Below, piece by piece: positions 43,401 to 51,360 of a stretch of 64,000 nt of DNA. A program made the position numbers and the translations under genes. The notes under the pieces were generated by a model. The model was not told where the DNA came from, ran no database searches, and was given only the letters and a program-made list of their open reading frames with translations. Within the stretch, counting starts at the first letter, position 1. Each line of letters opens with the position of its first letter. The stretch is from Paenochrobactrum glaciei (GTDB lineage Bacteria; Pseudomonadota; Alphaproteobacteria; Rhizobiales; Rhizobiaceae): contig NZ_BAAADE010000008.1 of assembly GCF_039522165.1 (NCBI RefSeq), positions 41,936-105,935 of the forward strand. Reading direction: 5' to 3'.

Positions 43401-44758
43401 TGCTGACACTCAAACCATTAGGTGCTGCGGGCACCGTGACCGGTTCCAAACATCTGCTTTCCAATGGCAAGCACAATGTGCTGATTGATTGCGGCTTGTT
43501 TCAAGGTTTCAAAAACCTACGCGAGCTGAACTGGGAAAATTTAAGCATTGCCGCGCGCGATATTGATGCGGTAATTTTAACCCATGCCCATCTCGATCAC
43601 AGCGGCTATCTGCCCCGTCTGGTCAAGCAGGGTTTTCGCGGCAAGATTTACTCCACCTCCGCCACCCGCGATGTGGCGGAGCTGATCCTCAAAGATAGCG
43701 GCCATTTGCAGGAAAAAGACGCCGACTTCCTCAACCGCCATAAACTGACCAAGCACGCTCCGGCATTGCCGCTTTATGATGCGCGTGACGCCGAAAATGC
43801 ATTAGGGCATTTCTCCCGTGTGGAATTTGATCAGACCATCACTATTCTCGATGATCTGCAATTCCGTTTCCGCTATGCCGGTCACATTTTAGGGGCTGCC
43901 AATGTGCAGATCGATTGGGCAGGCAAGCGCGTTGTTTTCTCTGGTGATATCGGACGTTACAATCATCCCTTGATGCCCGATCCGATCACCCCGGAAGAAG
44001 CAGATTATGTGGTGGTGGAATCCACCTATGGCAACCGACTGCATGATCATACCGATCCGGCGGAAGCACTTGGTGCCATCACCGAAAAAACTGTTCAGCG
44101 TGGCGGCACATTGGTAATCCCTTCCTTTGCGGTTGGCCGTGCGCAGGAACTGCTTTATTATTTCTGGAAGCTGAAACAAGCTGGCCGTTTAAGTGCTGTG
44201 CCGATTTTCCTCGATAGTCCGATGGCCATTGATGCAACCACTATGATGAGCCGTCACATGGATGATCATAAGCTGACACCGGATGAAGCCCGCGAAGCTT
44301 ACAAGATCGCGCGTTACACCGAGGATGTGGAAGATTCAAAAGCCATCAATAATAATCCATATCCGAAAGTGATTATTTCTGCTTCCGGCATGGCAACCGG
44401 CGGCCGTATTCTGCACCATTTGAAGAACTATGCGCCTGACATCAAAAACACTATTTTGCTGGCTGGTTTTCAGGCAGCAGGCACACGCGGGCGTGCGTTA
44501 CGCGAAGGTGCAAAAGAACTGAAAATCCATGGCATGTGGGTGCCGGTTAATGCGGAAGTGGCGCAAATTGATACACTTTCAGGCCATGCCGATGCCAAAG
44601 AGCTGATCCGCTGGCTTTCCGGCTTCCGTATTCCGCCGAAGAAAACCTTCATCGTGCATGGTGAACCGGATGCTTCAGAAGCCTTGCGCGTTCTTATCGG
44701 CCGTGAACTTGGCTGGGAGAGTGTTGTTCCGCGTCAGGATCAGGAATTCAAACTATGA
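43397..44758 (+). CDS. Metallo-beta-lactamase/beta-CASP RNA nuclease-type hydrolase
   Basis: A 453-residue protein of the CPSF73/RNA-metabolising beta-CASP group. It has the metal motif THAHLDHSG (His63, His65, Asp67, His68), a further His in YAGHILGAANV, Asp in VVFSGDIGRY, beta-CASP motifs around VVVESTYGNRLH, IPSFAVGRAQELLYYF and SASGMATGGRILHHL, and the C-terminal His in FIVHGEPDASEALR. Such enzymes cleave RNA endo- or 5'-exonucleolytically. It overlaps the prs-like gene upstream and the phosphorylase gene downstream by ATGA, so the three are a coupled unit. Confidence 0.88.
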   Translation: MMLTLKPLGAAGTVTGSKHLLSNGKHNVLIDCGLFQGFKNLRELNWENLSIAARDIDAVILTHAHLDHSGYLPRLVKQGFRGKIYSTSATRDVAELILKDSGHLQEKDADFLNRHKLTKHAPALPLYDARDAENALGHFSRVEFDQTITILDDLQFRFRYAGHILGAANVQIDWAGKRVVFSGDIGRYNHPLMPDPITPEEADYVVVESTYGNRLHDHTDPAEALGAITEKTVQRGGTLVIPSFAVGRAQELLYYFWKLKQAGRLSAVPIFLDSPMAIDATTMMSRHMDDHKLTPDEAREAYKIARYTEDVEDSKAINNNPYPKVIISASGMATGGRILHHLKNYAPDIKNTILLAGFQAAGTRGRALREGAKELKIHGMWVPVNAEVAQIDTLSGHADAKELIRWLSGFRIPPKKTFIVHGEPDASEALRVLIGRELGWESVVPRQDQEFKL

Positions 44759-46272
44759 GCCGCGTTCATTGCGATCACCCGCCGCTGAAAGCCAGACGCC
44801 TCGGGCTTTTTACCCATGATCAGGCGGTAGTGATCATGCGCACGGATTGTCCCGCCTGTCATTCGGCGGGGCTTTCTTCTCGCTCGCATGTGCAGGTTTA
44901 TGCCGGTGACCGCTCCATCTATGCAGAGCTTTTGCAAATCGACAGTGAATTGCTAGAACTTGATACCATCGGCATGTCGCAAACGGCATGGGATTTATTA
45001 GGCGTTGAAGAAGGTGACGAAGTGGAAGTGAGCCACCCGCCGGCGCTCACTTCACTTTCCCATATTCGCAGCCGTATTTATGGCAACCGCTTCGATTATG
45101 AAGGCATCAGCGCGATTATCGATGATGTGGTGGCACGCCGTTACACGGATGTGCATCTGGCCGCCTTCCTGACTGCCAGCGCCACACCGCCGCTTGATAC
45201 ACAAGAAACCATCTATCTGACCAAAGCCATGATTGGTGCCGGTGAGCGCTTGGACTGGAACAAAGACATTGTTCTCGACAAGCATTGTGTCGGCGGTTTG
45301 CCGGGCAACCGCACCACACCGCTTGTTGTTGCCATTGTCACCGCGCACGGGCTCACTATGCCCAAGACATCCTCACGCGCCATCACTTCCCCTGCCGGAA
45401 CTGCAGACACGATGGAAACCATGACACCGGTTGATCTGGAACTCGATAAACTGAAAAAAGTGGTGCGCGAACAAGGCGGCTGCATGGCATGGGGTGGCGC
45501 AGTGCAGCTCAGCCCTGCCGATGATGTCTTTATCCGTATCGAGCGCGATCTTGATATTGATACCGAAGGCCAGCTTGTCGCTTCCGTATTGTCGAAAAAA
45601 GTCGCGGCCGGTTCCACCCATGTCGTGATCGATATCCCAATCGGCCCGACAGCCAAGGTTAGAAGCATCGAAGCGGCAGACCAGCTCAGCGAATTGCTTA
45701 CAACTGTTGGTAAAGAGTTTGGCCTGACGGTTGCTTGCGTTTATACCGACGGCACTCAGCCGGTGGGTAAAGGCATCGGTCCCGCACTTGAAGCCCTTGA
45801 TGTGCTGGCCGTGTTGCGCAATGAAGAAAATGCACCGCAGGATTTACGAGAGCGCGCAGCTGTTCTGGCCGGTCTTGCACTGGAAATCGGCGGCGTGGCG
45901 GCAAAAGGCGAAGGCACGGCTCTCGCGCTTCAAACCATTGCCAATGGCCGTGCATGGGAAAAATTTCGCGATATCTGCATTGCGCAAGGCGGTTTGAATA
46001 TCCCTGAAGTGGGCGACCATGTCTATACGGTGACAGCGCCATTTGATGGTGTGGTCAGCAATATCGATAATCGCAATCTGGCGCGTGTCGCCAAGCTTGC
46101 CGGTGCGCCACGCTCAACAGGTGCAGGCATCTATATGGATGTAAGACTTGGTGATCCGGTGAAAAAAGGACAATCTTTGTTCAAGGTTTATGCCGGAGCA
46201 CCGGGCGAACTGGCTTATGCTGTCGAATTTTCCGAACAAGCAGAAACACTGGTTGATATTCAGCCTGTATAA
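44755..46272 (+). CDS. Thymidine phosphorylase family protein, 500-residue (AMP phosphorylase-like) type
   Basis: A 505-residue nucleoside/nucleotide phosphorylase. The first about 85 residues are an extra N-terminal domain not found in E. coli DeoA but found in archaeal AMP phosphorylases and their bacterial relatives. The core shows DVHLAAFLTASA, DKHCVGGLPGNRTTPLVVAIV (phosphate site), SSRAITSPAGTADTMETMTPV (S-R-A-I-T-x-x-x-G-T-x-D) and a biotinyl-like C-terminal domain (GDHVYTVTAPFDGVV). It cleaves (deoxy)nucleosides or NMPs to base plus pentose phosphate. The archaeal-type length and neighbours leave open that it acts on NMPs and yields ribose-1,5-bisphosphate. Confidence 0.87.
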   Translation: MSRVHCDHPPLKARRLGLFTHDQAVVIMRTDCPACHSAGLSSRSHVQVYAGDRSIYAELLQIDSELLELDTIGMSQTAWDLLGVEEGDEVEVSHPPALTSLSHIRSRIYGNRFDYEGISAIIDDVVARRYTDVHLAAFLTASATPPLDTQETIYLTKAMIGAGERLDWNKDIVLDKHCVGGLPGNRTTPLVVAIVTAHGLTMPKTSSRAITSPAGTADTMETMTPVDLELDKLKKVVREQGGCMAWGGAVQLSPADDVFIRIERDLDIDTEGQLVASVLSKKVAAGSTHVVIDIPIGPTAKVRSIEAADQLSELLTTVGKEFGLTVACVYTDGTQPVGKGIGPALEALDVLAVLRNEENAPQDLRERAAVLAGLALEIGGVAAKGEGTALALQTIANGRAWEKFRDICIAQGGLNIPEVGDHVYTVTAPFDGVVSNIDNRNLARVAKLAGAPRSTGAGIYMDVRLGDPVKKGQSLFKVYAGAPGELAYAVEFSEQAETLVDIQPV

Positions 46273-46280
46273 TAAAATGA

Positions 46281-46314
46281 ACCCGCCGGTGAAACTTTTA
46301 CCGGCAGGTTTTCA
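46281..46314 (+). terminator. Terminator after the phosphorylase gene
   Basis: ACCCGCCGGT (46281-46290) pairs with ACCGGCAGGT (46300-46309) with one mismatch, followed by TTTTC. It lies just after the phosphorylase stop. Confidence 0.7.
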
Positions 46315-46382
46315 AAAACAGCAACAATGGTCAGATAATCCGCTCTAATCAATATTTTCAGTGGATTAGCGCCAAGTTAAGC

Positions 46383-46398
46383 ATCACATAAATGTGAT
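46383..46398. promoter_or_regulatory. Perfect-arm palindrome ATCACATAAATGTGAT
   Basis: Arms ATCACAT and ATGTGAT flank an AA centre, 162 bases upstream of the chosen YrbL-like start. It shares ATCACA-N4-TGTGAT with 33591-33606. This is not the CRP layout (TGTGA-N6-TCACA), because the half sites point the other way. A second palindrome, ACGTTT-TT-AAACGT, is at 46463-46476. Confidence 0.42.
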
Positions 46399-46544
46399 AT
46401 TTTATTATATTTCTTGAAAACATGACATTCGAATGCAACTATAGACTGATGCTCTGCACCAGACGTTTTTAAACGTTGCCAGAATAAATTCATCACTTGA
46501 AGCCTCAAAGCGGCTTTTCAAACTTCCCAAAGTCCGGCAATCAA

Positions 46545-47300
46545 ATGTTGTTGTTACCAATTTCTAAAATATCCCAGTCCTCAAATAGTCTGGGTAATAT
46601 CACAATTTCAAAGCAACCGATTGCCGCCGGTCGCTCCCGCAATGTTTATGCAATTTCGCATGAACCGCAATTGCTGCTTAAAGTTCAGAAAAAAGCACCG
46701 TCTCCACGCCGTTTTTTCCGCAAATGGAAATTGCTGGTGCGTATGAGAAGCTATTATAAGCAGACCATTCCACTATTGCGTGAAGTGCGTGAATATCAGC
46801 GCGTCGCCAATGAAGGTGACAGCACAACTCAGCATTTGCAAAATTTTATCAGCGTCGCCAAAACCGAACAAGGCAACGGCATTGTGGTTGAAGCGGTTTG
46901 CCGTGAAAATGGTGAATTAGCGATGACCCTGCGCGAAATGATTACGCATGGCCATTATGACAATAAAAGCCATGCTGCGTTGAATGATTTTTTAAACTGG
47001 TTTGTAAACAGCAAAATTGTTGCGGCCGATGTGCATCTCGACAATATCGTGTTTGATGAAAAGTCCCGCACTATGGTTTTGATCGATGGTATCGGCGACA
47101 AAACATTCATCCCGCTGCGGGCATGGTTCTCAAAACTGAACCGGATGAACAAAAAGCAAATTGCCAGCAATATTTATCGCCAAGTTTCAATCCATTTTCT
47201 GGAAGCCAATCTCAAGAAGAAAGCGCTTATCTGCCTGTTGGTTTTTGCAGGCACTGCCTTTGGTATCGATATTTCTGATGGCACGTTGTTTGATGGCTAG
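46545..47300 (+). CDS. YrbL-like protein (PhoP-regulated kinase-fold family)
   Basis: A 251-residue protein resembling E. coli YrbL. ISKQPIAAGRSRNVYAISHEPQLLLKV matches the glycine-loop-like start and Lys-bearing strand. VREYQRVAN equals the helix C region, VAADVHLDNIVFD is a catalytic-loop-like HxDN stretch, and LIDGIGDKTFIPLRAWFSKLNRMNKK is strongly YrbL-like. It probably has a protein-kinase-like fold of unknown activity. A hydrophobic tail (ALICLLVFAGTAFGI) is unusual for the family. The start is uncertain: ATG at 46545 or TTG at 46497, neither with a strong ribosome site. Confidence 0.72.
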   Translation: MLLLPISKISQSSNSLGNITISKQPIAAGRSRNVYAISHEPQLLLKVQKKAPSPRRFFRKWKLLVRMRSYYKQTIPLLREVREYQRVANEGDSTTQHLQNFISVAKTEQGNGIVVEAVCRENGELAMTLREMITHGHYDNKSHAALNDFLNWFVNSKIVAADVHLDNIVFDEKSRTMVLIDGIGDKTFIPLRAWFSKLNRMNKKQIASNIYRQVSIHFLEANLKKKALICLLVFAGTAFGIDISDGTLFDG

Positions 47301-47328
47301 TATAATTTAGCACACAAAAGAATGTGAT

Positions 47329-47359
47329 AGCCGGAGTATAGTATATTCCGGCTTTTTTA
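47329..47359 (+). terminator. Rho-independent terminator after the YrbL-like gene
   Basis: AGCCGGA (47329-47335) and TCCGGCT (47347-47353) form a 7-bp stem with an 11-base loop, followed by TTTTT. It insulates the downstream diaminopropionate cluster. Confidence 0.8.
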
Positions 47360-47411
47360 TTGGCATCTAATTGGGAGCAATAATAACTTGATTTTTTATA
47401 TCATATTATTA

Positions 47412-47439
47412 TTGACTCTCCATCATATTAGTCTATCCT
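47412..47439 (+). promoter_or_regulatory. Sigma-70-like promoter of the diaminopropionate/metallophore cluster
   Basis: TTGACT (47412-47417) and TATCCT (47434-47439) with a 16-base spacer lie 59 bases before the first gene. No clear Fur/Mur, Irr, RirA or Zur box could be recognised by eye in this leader. Confidence 0.4.
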
Positions 47440-47497
47440 AATTTAAAGTTTATTACGTAAAATTCATTTTTAAAATCATTGCCTTACGGAGAAACGT

Positions 47498-47899
47498 ATG
47501 AGGCTATGTAATGATAATTATATTCTTGTAGCACCCGACAAATTAACACCAACGGAAGAAATTAACGAACATCGCGCCCTGAAACTGGAGCAAGCTATAA
47601 AAGCCTGCGGTCGCTGGATCATCCCTGTCTGTGTCCATAAACACAGCTTATTTGTGATGGATGGTCATCATCGGCTCAGCATTGCAAAAAGGCTCAAACT
47701 CGAGCGCATGCCTGTTGTATTGCTGGATTATACCCAAGTTGATGTCTGTGCATGGCGTGCCGGAGAAATCATCACGCCGCATCAAATCATCGAAATGGCA
47801 AAAAGCGGCAACAAATTTCCTTATAAAACCACCCGCCATATTTTTAAAGAACCGCTACCGGCCTGCGATATTCCTTTGCACGAATTGCAACAAGAATAA
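47498..47899 (+). CDS. ParB/SerK-like protein, candidate free-serine kinase (SbnI-like catalytic domain)
   Basis: A 133-residue ParB/sulfiredoxin-fold domain. LTPTEEINEHRALKLEQAI puts glutamates at 20-21, where SerK and SbnI have a catalytic Glu, and FVMDGHHRLSIAKRL supplies the D-G-H-H-R motif (55-59). These family members phosphorylate free L-serine to O-phospho-L-serine, the substrate of SbnA. It is about half the length of staphylococcal SbnI (254) and keeps only the catalytic domain. A GGAGAAACGT site precedes the ATG. Being first in a cluster with SbnA and SbnB homologues, it most likely feeds that pathway. Confidence 0.75.
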   Translation: MRLCNDNYILVAPDKLTPTEEINEHRALKLEQAIKACGRWIIPVCVHKHSLFVMDGHHRLSIAKRLKLERMPVVLLDYTQVDVCAWRAGEIITPHQIIEMAKSGNKFPYKTTRHIFKEPLPACDIPLHELQQE

Positions 47900-47960
47900 C
47901 CTGATTTTTTTATTTCTAAGACCTAATTTATTTCACTTTATTGATCTGAAAGACATGTCG

Positions 47961-48956
47961 ATGTCCAAGCAATATTTATTCACGCCTGCACTTCATATTT
48001 TATCCAGAAAAGACTTAGCTGATATTGAACTGGCACCGGCAGACGTTATTCAATTAGTCGAAAACGCCTATCATTCTTATGCGCAAGGCCAATCCCGCTG
48101 CCCGACCAAACTGATGATGCCATTGCCGAATATTGAGCGGGACTCTGTCTCTTATTCCATGCTTGGTTATGACGGTGACTTACAGCAACTGGGCTTTAAA
48201 ACCTCTTATCGGCAGGGCAATGATAATGCCGATAAATATTACACCACTATCAGTCTTTACGATGACACAACCGGCATGCCCTATGCGCTGATGGATTGCC
48301 ATCGTGTCGGCGGCTCACGAACACCGGCAACCACAGCGATTATTGCCAAATATTGCGCGGTGGAAAATCCGCAATCGGCACTGATGGTTGGCACCGGCGC
48401 CCAAGGTATCAACACGCTGCCTTATTTGTTGACGGCTTTGCCGTCTTTAAAATATTTGCGCCTTTTCGGCACCCATCCCGACGGAATTGCTCTAACTCTT
48501 AAAACCTTTGCGCGATATTTTCCCGACCGCGAAATTGAGCTTGTTGACGATGTGCCGGAAGCGGTTGCCCAATCCGATATAGTTGTTGCTGCATCAGGGC
48601 GTGCGGCACACCCCAAGATTCAAACCCGCTGGATGAAACAGGGCGGCTTGCTGATTTCCGTTGCAAGCAAAGGCGTTGCAAGTGGTGCATTAGATGAAGC
48701 CGACTATGCCATTGCCACCAGTGAAGGCCAGCTTGGTGTCACCGGCAAAAGGCTCGCCGGAGCCGATGGTATTGCTAAAAGTGATGCGGAACTGCCTGAC
48801 ATTATCAGTGGCCGCAAACCTGGCCGCAATGCCGCAACCGATCGCGTTTTTGCCTTCAGCAGCGGCATGATTATCACCGATATTCCGGTTGCCCATGCGC
48901 TTGCGACCCGCGCAATTGCAGCAGGCCGTGGCACAAGGATTGAGTTATGGACATAA
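47961..48956 (+). CDS. sbnB: SbnB-like ornithine cyclodeaminase/mu-crystallin family enzyme
   Basis: A 331-residue NAD-dependent enzyme. SYSMLGYDGDLQQLGFKTSYRQGN, HRVGGSRTPATTAIIAKY and the Rossmann motif ALMVGTGAQGINTLPYL are the expected blocks, and RWMKQGGLLISVASKG follows. SbnB oxidatively hydrolyses N-(2-amino-2-carboxyethyl)-L-glutamate to L-2,3-diaminopropionate and 2-oxoglutarate. The ATG at 47961 has GAAAG 8 bases before; an ATG two codons earlier (47955) is the alternative. Its last codons overlap the start of the PLP decarboxylase gene. Assignment to SbnB rather than plain ornithine cyclodeaminase rests on the adjacent SbnA homologue. Confidence 0.82.
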   Translation: MSKQYLFTPALHILSRKDLADIELAPADVIQLVENAYHSYAQGQSRCPTKLMMPLPNIERDSVSYSMLGYDGDLQQLGFKTSYRQGNDNADKYYTTISLYDDTTGMPYALMDCHRVGGSRTPATTAIIAKYCAVENPQSALMVGTGAQGINTLPYLLTALPSLKYLRLFGTHPDGIALTLKTFARYFPDREIELVDDVPEAVAQSDIVVAASGRAAHPKIQTRWMKQGGLLISVASKGVASGALDEADYAIATSEGQLGVTGKRLAGADGIAKSDAELPDIISGRKPGRNAATDRVFAFSSGMIITDIPVAHALATRAIAAGRGTRIELWT

Positions 48957-50281
48957 ACCATTCAAGCCTTCCGCCGATACAAGCACCATGGATGGAAACA
49001 ACCCTTCAAAACACTGAATTTCTTGAACAAATTTTCGGTATTGTTGAAGGGCCTTTCCACCTGCTTGAGCCGGAAAGTTTTGCCCATAATCTCACTGAGT
49101 TTGAAAATATTTTACAAAAACATCAGGTCAGTGGCCATGTTTTCTATGCAAAAAAGGCCAATAAAGCCGCTATTTGGCTCAAAGTTGCGGCACTTTTTAA
49201 CGGTTTTGCCGATGTTGCAAGCATAGCGGAATTTGCCCATGCTTTAGCCTGCGGCATTAAAGGAACGCATATTGGCGTGAGTGGTGCGGCTAAAAGCAAC
49301 GATCTGCTTCAGCTTGCGTGCCAGCATAATGCGCTTGTTGCCATCGATGCTTTGGACGAATTGCAACGTGCGCTGGAAACAGCAGATGTAACCCAACCCT
49401 TACGGATATTATTGCGCGTTTTACCACCGGAATTTCCCGATAGCCGTTTCGGATTGAATCCGGCGGACTTGCAAATTGCTTTGCAAAAATGCGTCGAAAA
49501 CAGTCATCTCATCACTATGGAAGGTTTTTCTTTCCATCTTGATGGCTATGATGTTCTCCCGTGCGCAAAACTTGGTTTTCAGCTCATTGAGCAATGTCTT
49601 GAAGCGCGAAAAATGGGATTGGCTGCGCATTCCATTTCAATCGGCGGTGGCTTTGCCTGTGCATATACCACCAAAGAGCACTGGGATAATTTCCAGAAAA
49701 ACCTGAACCCTGCCCAGTTTCACGGTGGTAAAACATTCACAAAATTCTATCCCTATCATCAAGCACCCACAGGCGCGGTAATGCTGGATGCAATTTTACA
49801 AAGCAAAAAGGGCGAACAAAATTTTGCACAAGCCCTCAATCAGGCAGATATCACCCTGTTGATGGAACCCGGCCGCGCTTTGCTCAATGGTGCGGGTTTG
49901 AGTGTTTTTCCGGTGCAAGGCTTCAAGCAAAATGATGCACATGGCATCATCACAGTGGCAGGATTGAGCATGAGCCTTTCCGAACAGTGGAAGGCCAGCG
50001 AATTTTTACCGGATCCATATTTAGTGCAACGCGGCAAAGAGCGCGAGCAACAACCGATACTTGCCTGCATCGGCGGTTCCAGTTGCATGGAATATGACAT
50101 GCTGAGCTGGCGTAAAATCAGTTTTCCCGCCCGCCCGCGCTATGGCGATCTGATTATCTATCCCAACACGGCCGGTTATCAGATGGATAAAAATGAAAGC
50201 ACTTTCCATCAGCTTCCCTTGCCGCCAAAAGTGATTGTCTGGCTGAATGAAAATGGCCTTGATTGGAGTATGGATCAATGA
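48947..50281 (+). CDS. PLP-dependent decarboxylase, SbnH/Y4yA-like
   Basis: A 444-residue fold-type III decarboxylase (DapDC/ODC group). VFYAKKANK contains the Schiff-base lysine (probably Lys70), FSFHLDGYD and ISIGGGFA bind PLP phosphate, LLMEPGRALLNGAG is the E-P-G-R motif, GSSCMEYDML the catalytic Cys-x-x-x-Asp region, and YPNTAGYQ the C-terminal Tyr block. In staphyloferrin B synthesis SbnH decarboxylates a citryl-diaminopropionate intermediate. Here no citrate ligase is present, so the substrate may be diaminopropionate, the aminocarboxyethyl-glutamate adduct, or another amino acid. It overlaps the genes on both sides. Confidence 0.8.
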   Translation: MDINHSSLPPIQAPWMETTLQNTEFLEQIFGIVEGPFHLLEPESFAHNLTEFENILQKHQVSGHVFYAKKANKAAIWLKVAALFNGFADVASIAEFAHALACGIKGTHIGVSGAAKSNDLLQLACQHNALVAIDALDELQRALETADVTQPLRILLRVLPPEFPDSRFGLNPADLQIALQKCVENSHLITMEGFSFHLDGYDVLPCAKLGFQLIEQCLEARKMGLAAHSISIGGGFACAYTTKEHWDNFQKNLNPAQFHGGKTFTKFYPYHQAPTGAVMLDAILQSKKGEQNFAQALNQADITLLMEPGRALLNGAGLSVFPVQGFKQNDAHGIITVAGLSMSLSEQWKASEFLPDPYLVQRGKEREQQPILACIGGSSCMEYDMLSWRKISFPARPRYGDLIIYPNTAGYQMDKNESTFHQLPLPPKVIVWLNENGLDWSMDQ

Positions 50282-51360
50282 GCCTTCTCCATAATCAGCC
50301 ATTTCCATCCATTGTTACATCGGTAAGCGCCCTGATCGGCAACACGCCGATGCTGGAGCTTGCCCGTACCGGTGCAGGCAGCCGCTTGCTGCTCAAACTG
50401 GAACAGACAAATCCGACCGGCTCGTGCAAAGTACGTATGGCGCGCGAAATGATTATCGGCGCCGAACGCGACGGCAAATTAAAAGCTGGCGGCCATATTG
50501 TCGAGCCAACCTCCGGTAATACCGGCAGTGGCTTGGCGCTGATTGCCATCGAGCGCGGATATAAATTCACCGCTATTGTTGATGACCATGCAGCGCCCGA
50601 TAAATTGCGCGCCATGCAAGCCATAGGGGCTGAACTTGTCTTTGTCAAAAGCACGAATGGGGGCCCAAGCACAGTTGCGCGCCGACAAAAAGCACAAGAA
50701 ATTGCCACGCAAACCGGCGCTTTCTGGCCGGATCAACATTATAATCCCGATAATAATGCAGGCTATAAAGGACTGGCTGCCGAATTACTGCGCGATAGTG
50801 GTTCAGAGATTGATTATCTGATCGGTGCAGTTGGTACAGGCGGCACTTTATGCGGCACAATCAAAGAGTTGCGCCAATGCGGTTCACATGTGAAAAGCAT
50901 TGGTGTTGAACCCAAAGGCTCGATTATTTTCGGCGGCAAACCGGATAAATATTGGCAAAGCGGTGCTGGTGCGCCGCATGGTTTTACCGTCGGCAGTAAT
51001 GTCGACCACAGATTTATCGATATCGGTTTAACTGTTTCAGACGAACATGCTTTTGCTGCCGCGCGGGTGGTTGCACGGCGCACCGGCCTGCTCATTGGCG
51101 GCACTGCCGGTGCAGCCGTTTATACTGCTCTGCAAAAACTGCATCTCGTTGAACAGGCAAGCACAATGGTGGTGCTGGTTTGCGATGCAGGCGAAAAATA
51201 TCTCGACAGTTTTTATAATGATGCATGGTTACGCGAACGCGATCTTCTAAACCCGCGCACAGAGCAACAATTGCATCAGCGGTTTGATAGCTATCAAGCC
51301 TCCTGCACACTCGCTGCAAAAAACCTTGAAGCCGCAAGGAACATCATCTATGCGTGCTGA
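50278..51360 (+). CDS. sbnA: SbnA-like N-(2-amino-2-carboxyethyl)-L-glutamate synthase (cysteine synthase family)
   Basis: A 360-residue fold-type II PLP enzyme. It shows SALIGNTPMLEL, the PLP lysine in NPTGSCKVRMA (Lys51), TSGNTGSG (78-85), and GAVGTGGTLCG for the phosphate. SbnA joins O-phospho-L-serine and L-glutamate; the S-C-K-V-R lysine context differs from the S-I/V-K-D-R of housekeeping CysK, and a C-terminal extension (about 40 residues beyond CysK) is SbnA-like. Its ATG overlaps the decarboxylase stop (ATGA), and its end overlaps the MATE gene start, so the cluster is translated as a chain. Confidence 0.82.
   Translation: MSLLHNQPFPSIVTSVSALIGNTPMLELARTGAGSRLLLKLEQTNPTGSCKVRMAREMIIGAERDGKLKAGGHIVEPTSGNTGSGLALIAIERGYKFTAIVDDHAAPDKLRAMQAIGAELVFVKSTNGGPSTVARRQKAQEIATQTGAFWPDQHYNPDNNAGYKGLAAELLRDSGSEIDYLIGAVGTGGTLCGTIKELRQCGSHVKSIGVEPKGSIIFGGKPDKYWQSGAGAPHGFTVGSNVDHRFIDIGLTVSDEHAFAAARVVARRTGLLIGGTAGAAVYTALQKLHLVEQASTMVVLVCDAGEKYLDSFYNDAWLRERDLLNPRTEQQLHQRFDSYQASCTLAAKNLEAARNIIYAC

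Noticed and set aside
44755..46272. Classic DeoA thymidine phosphorylase
   Set aside because: The protein is about 65 residues longer with an extra N-terminal domain as in the AMP-phosphorylase-like subfamily, so the plain deoA symbol was withheld.
46383..46398. CRP binding site
   Set aside because: CRP sites read TGTGA-N6-TCACA; here the half sites are in the opposite order (TCACA-N4-TGTGA).
47301..47497. Iron box (Fur, Irr or RirA) in front of the metallophore cluster
   Set aside because: The leader is AT-rich and gives several weak matches, none convincing enough to report.
50278..51360. Cysteine synthase CysK
   Set aside because: The PLP lysine context, C-terminal extension and adjacent sbnB/serine-kinase genes fit SbnA better.
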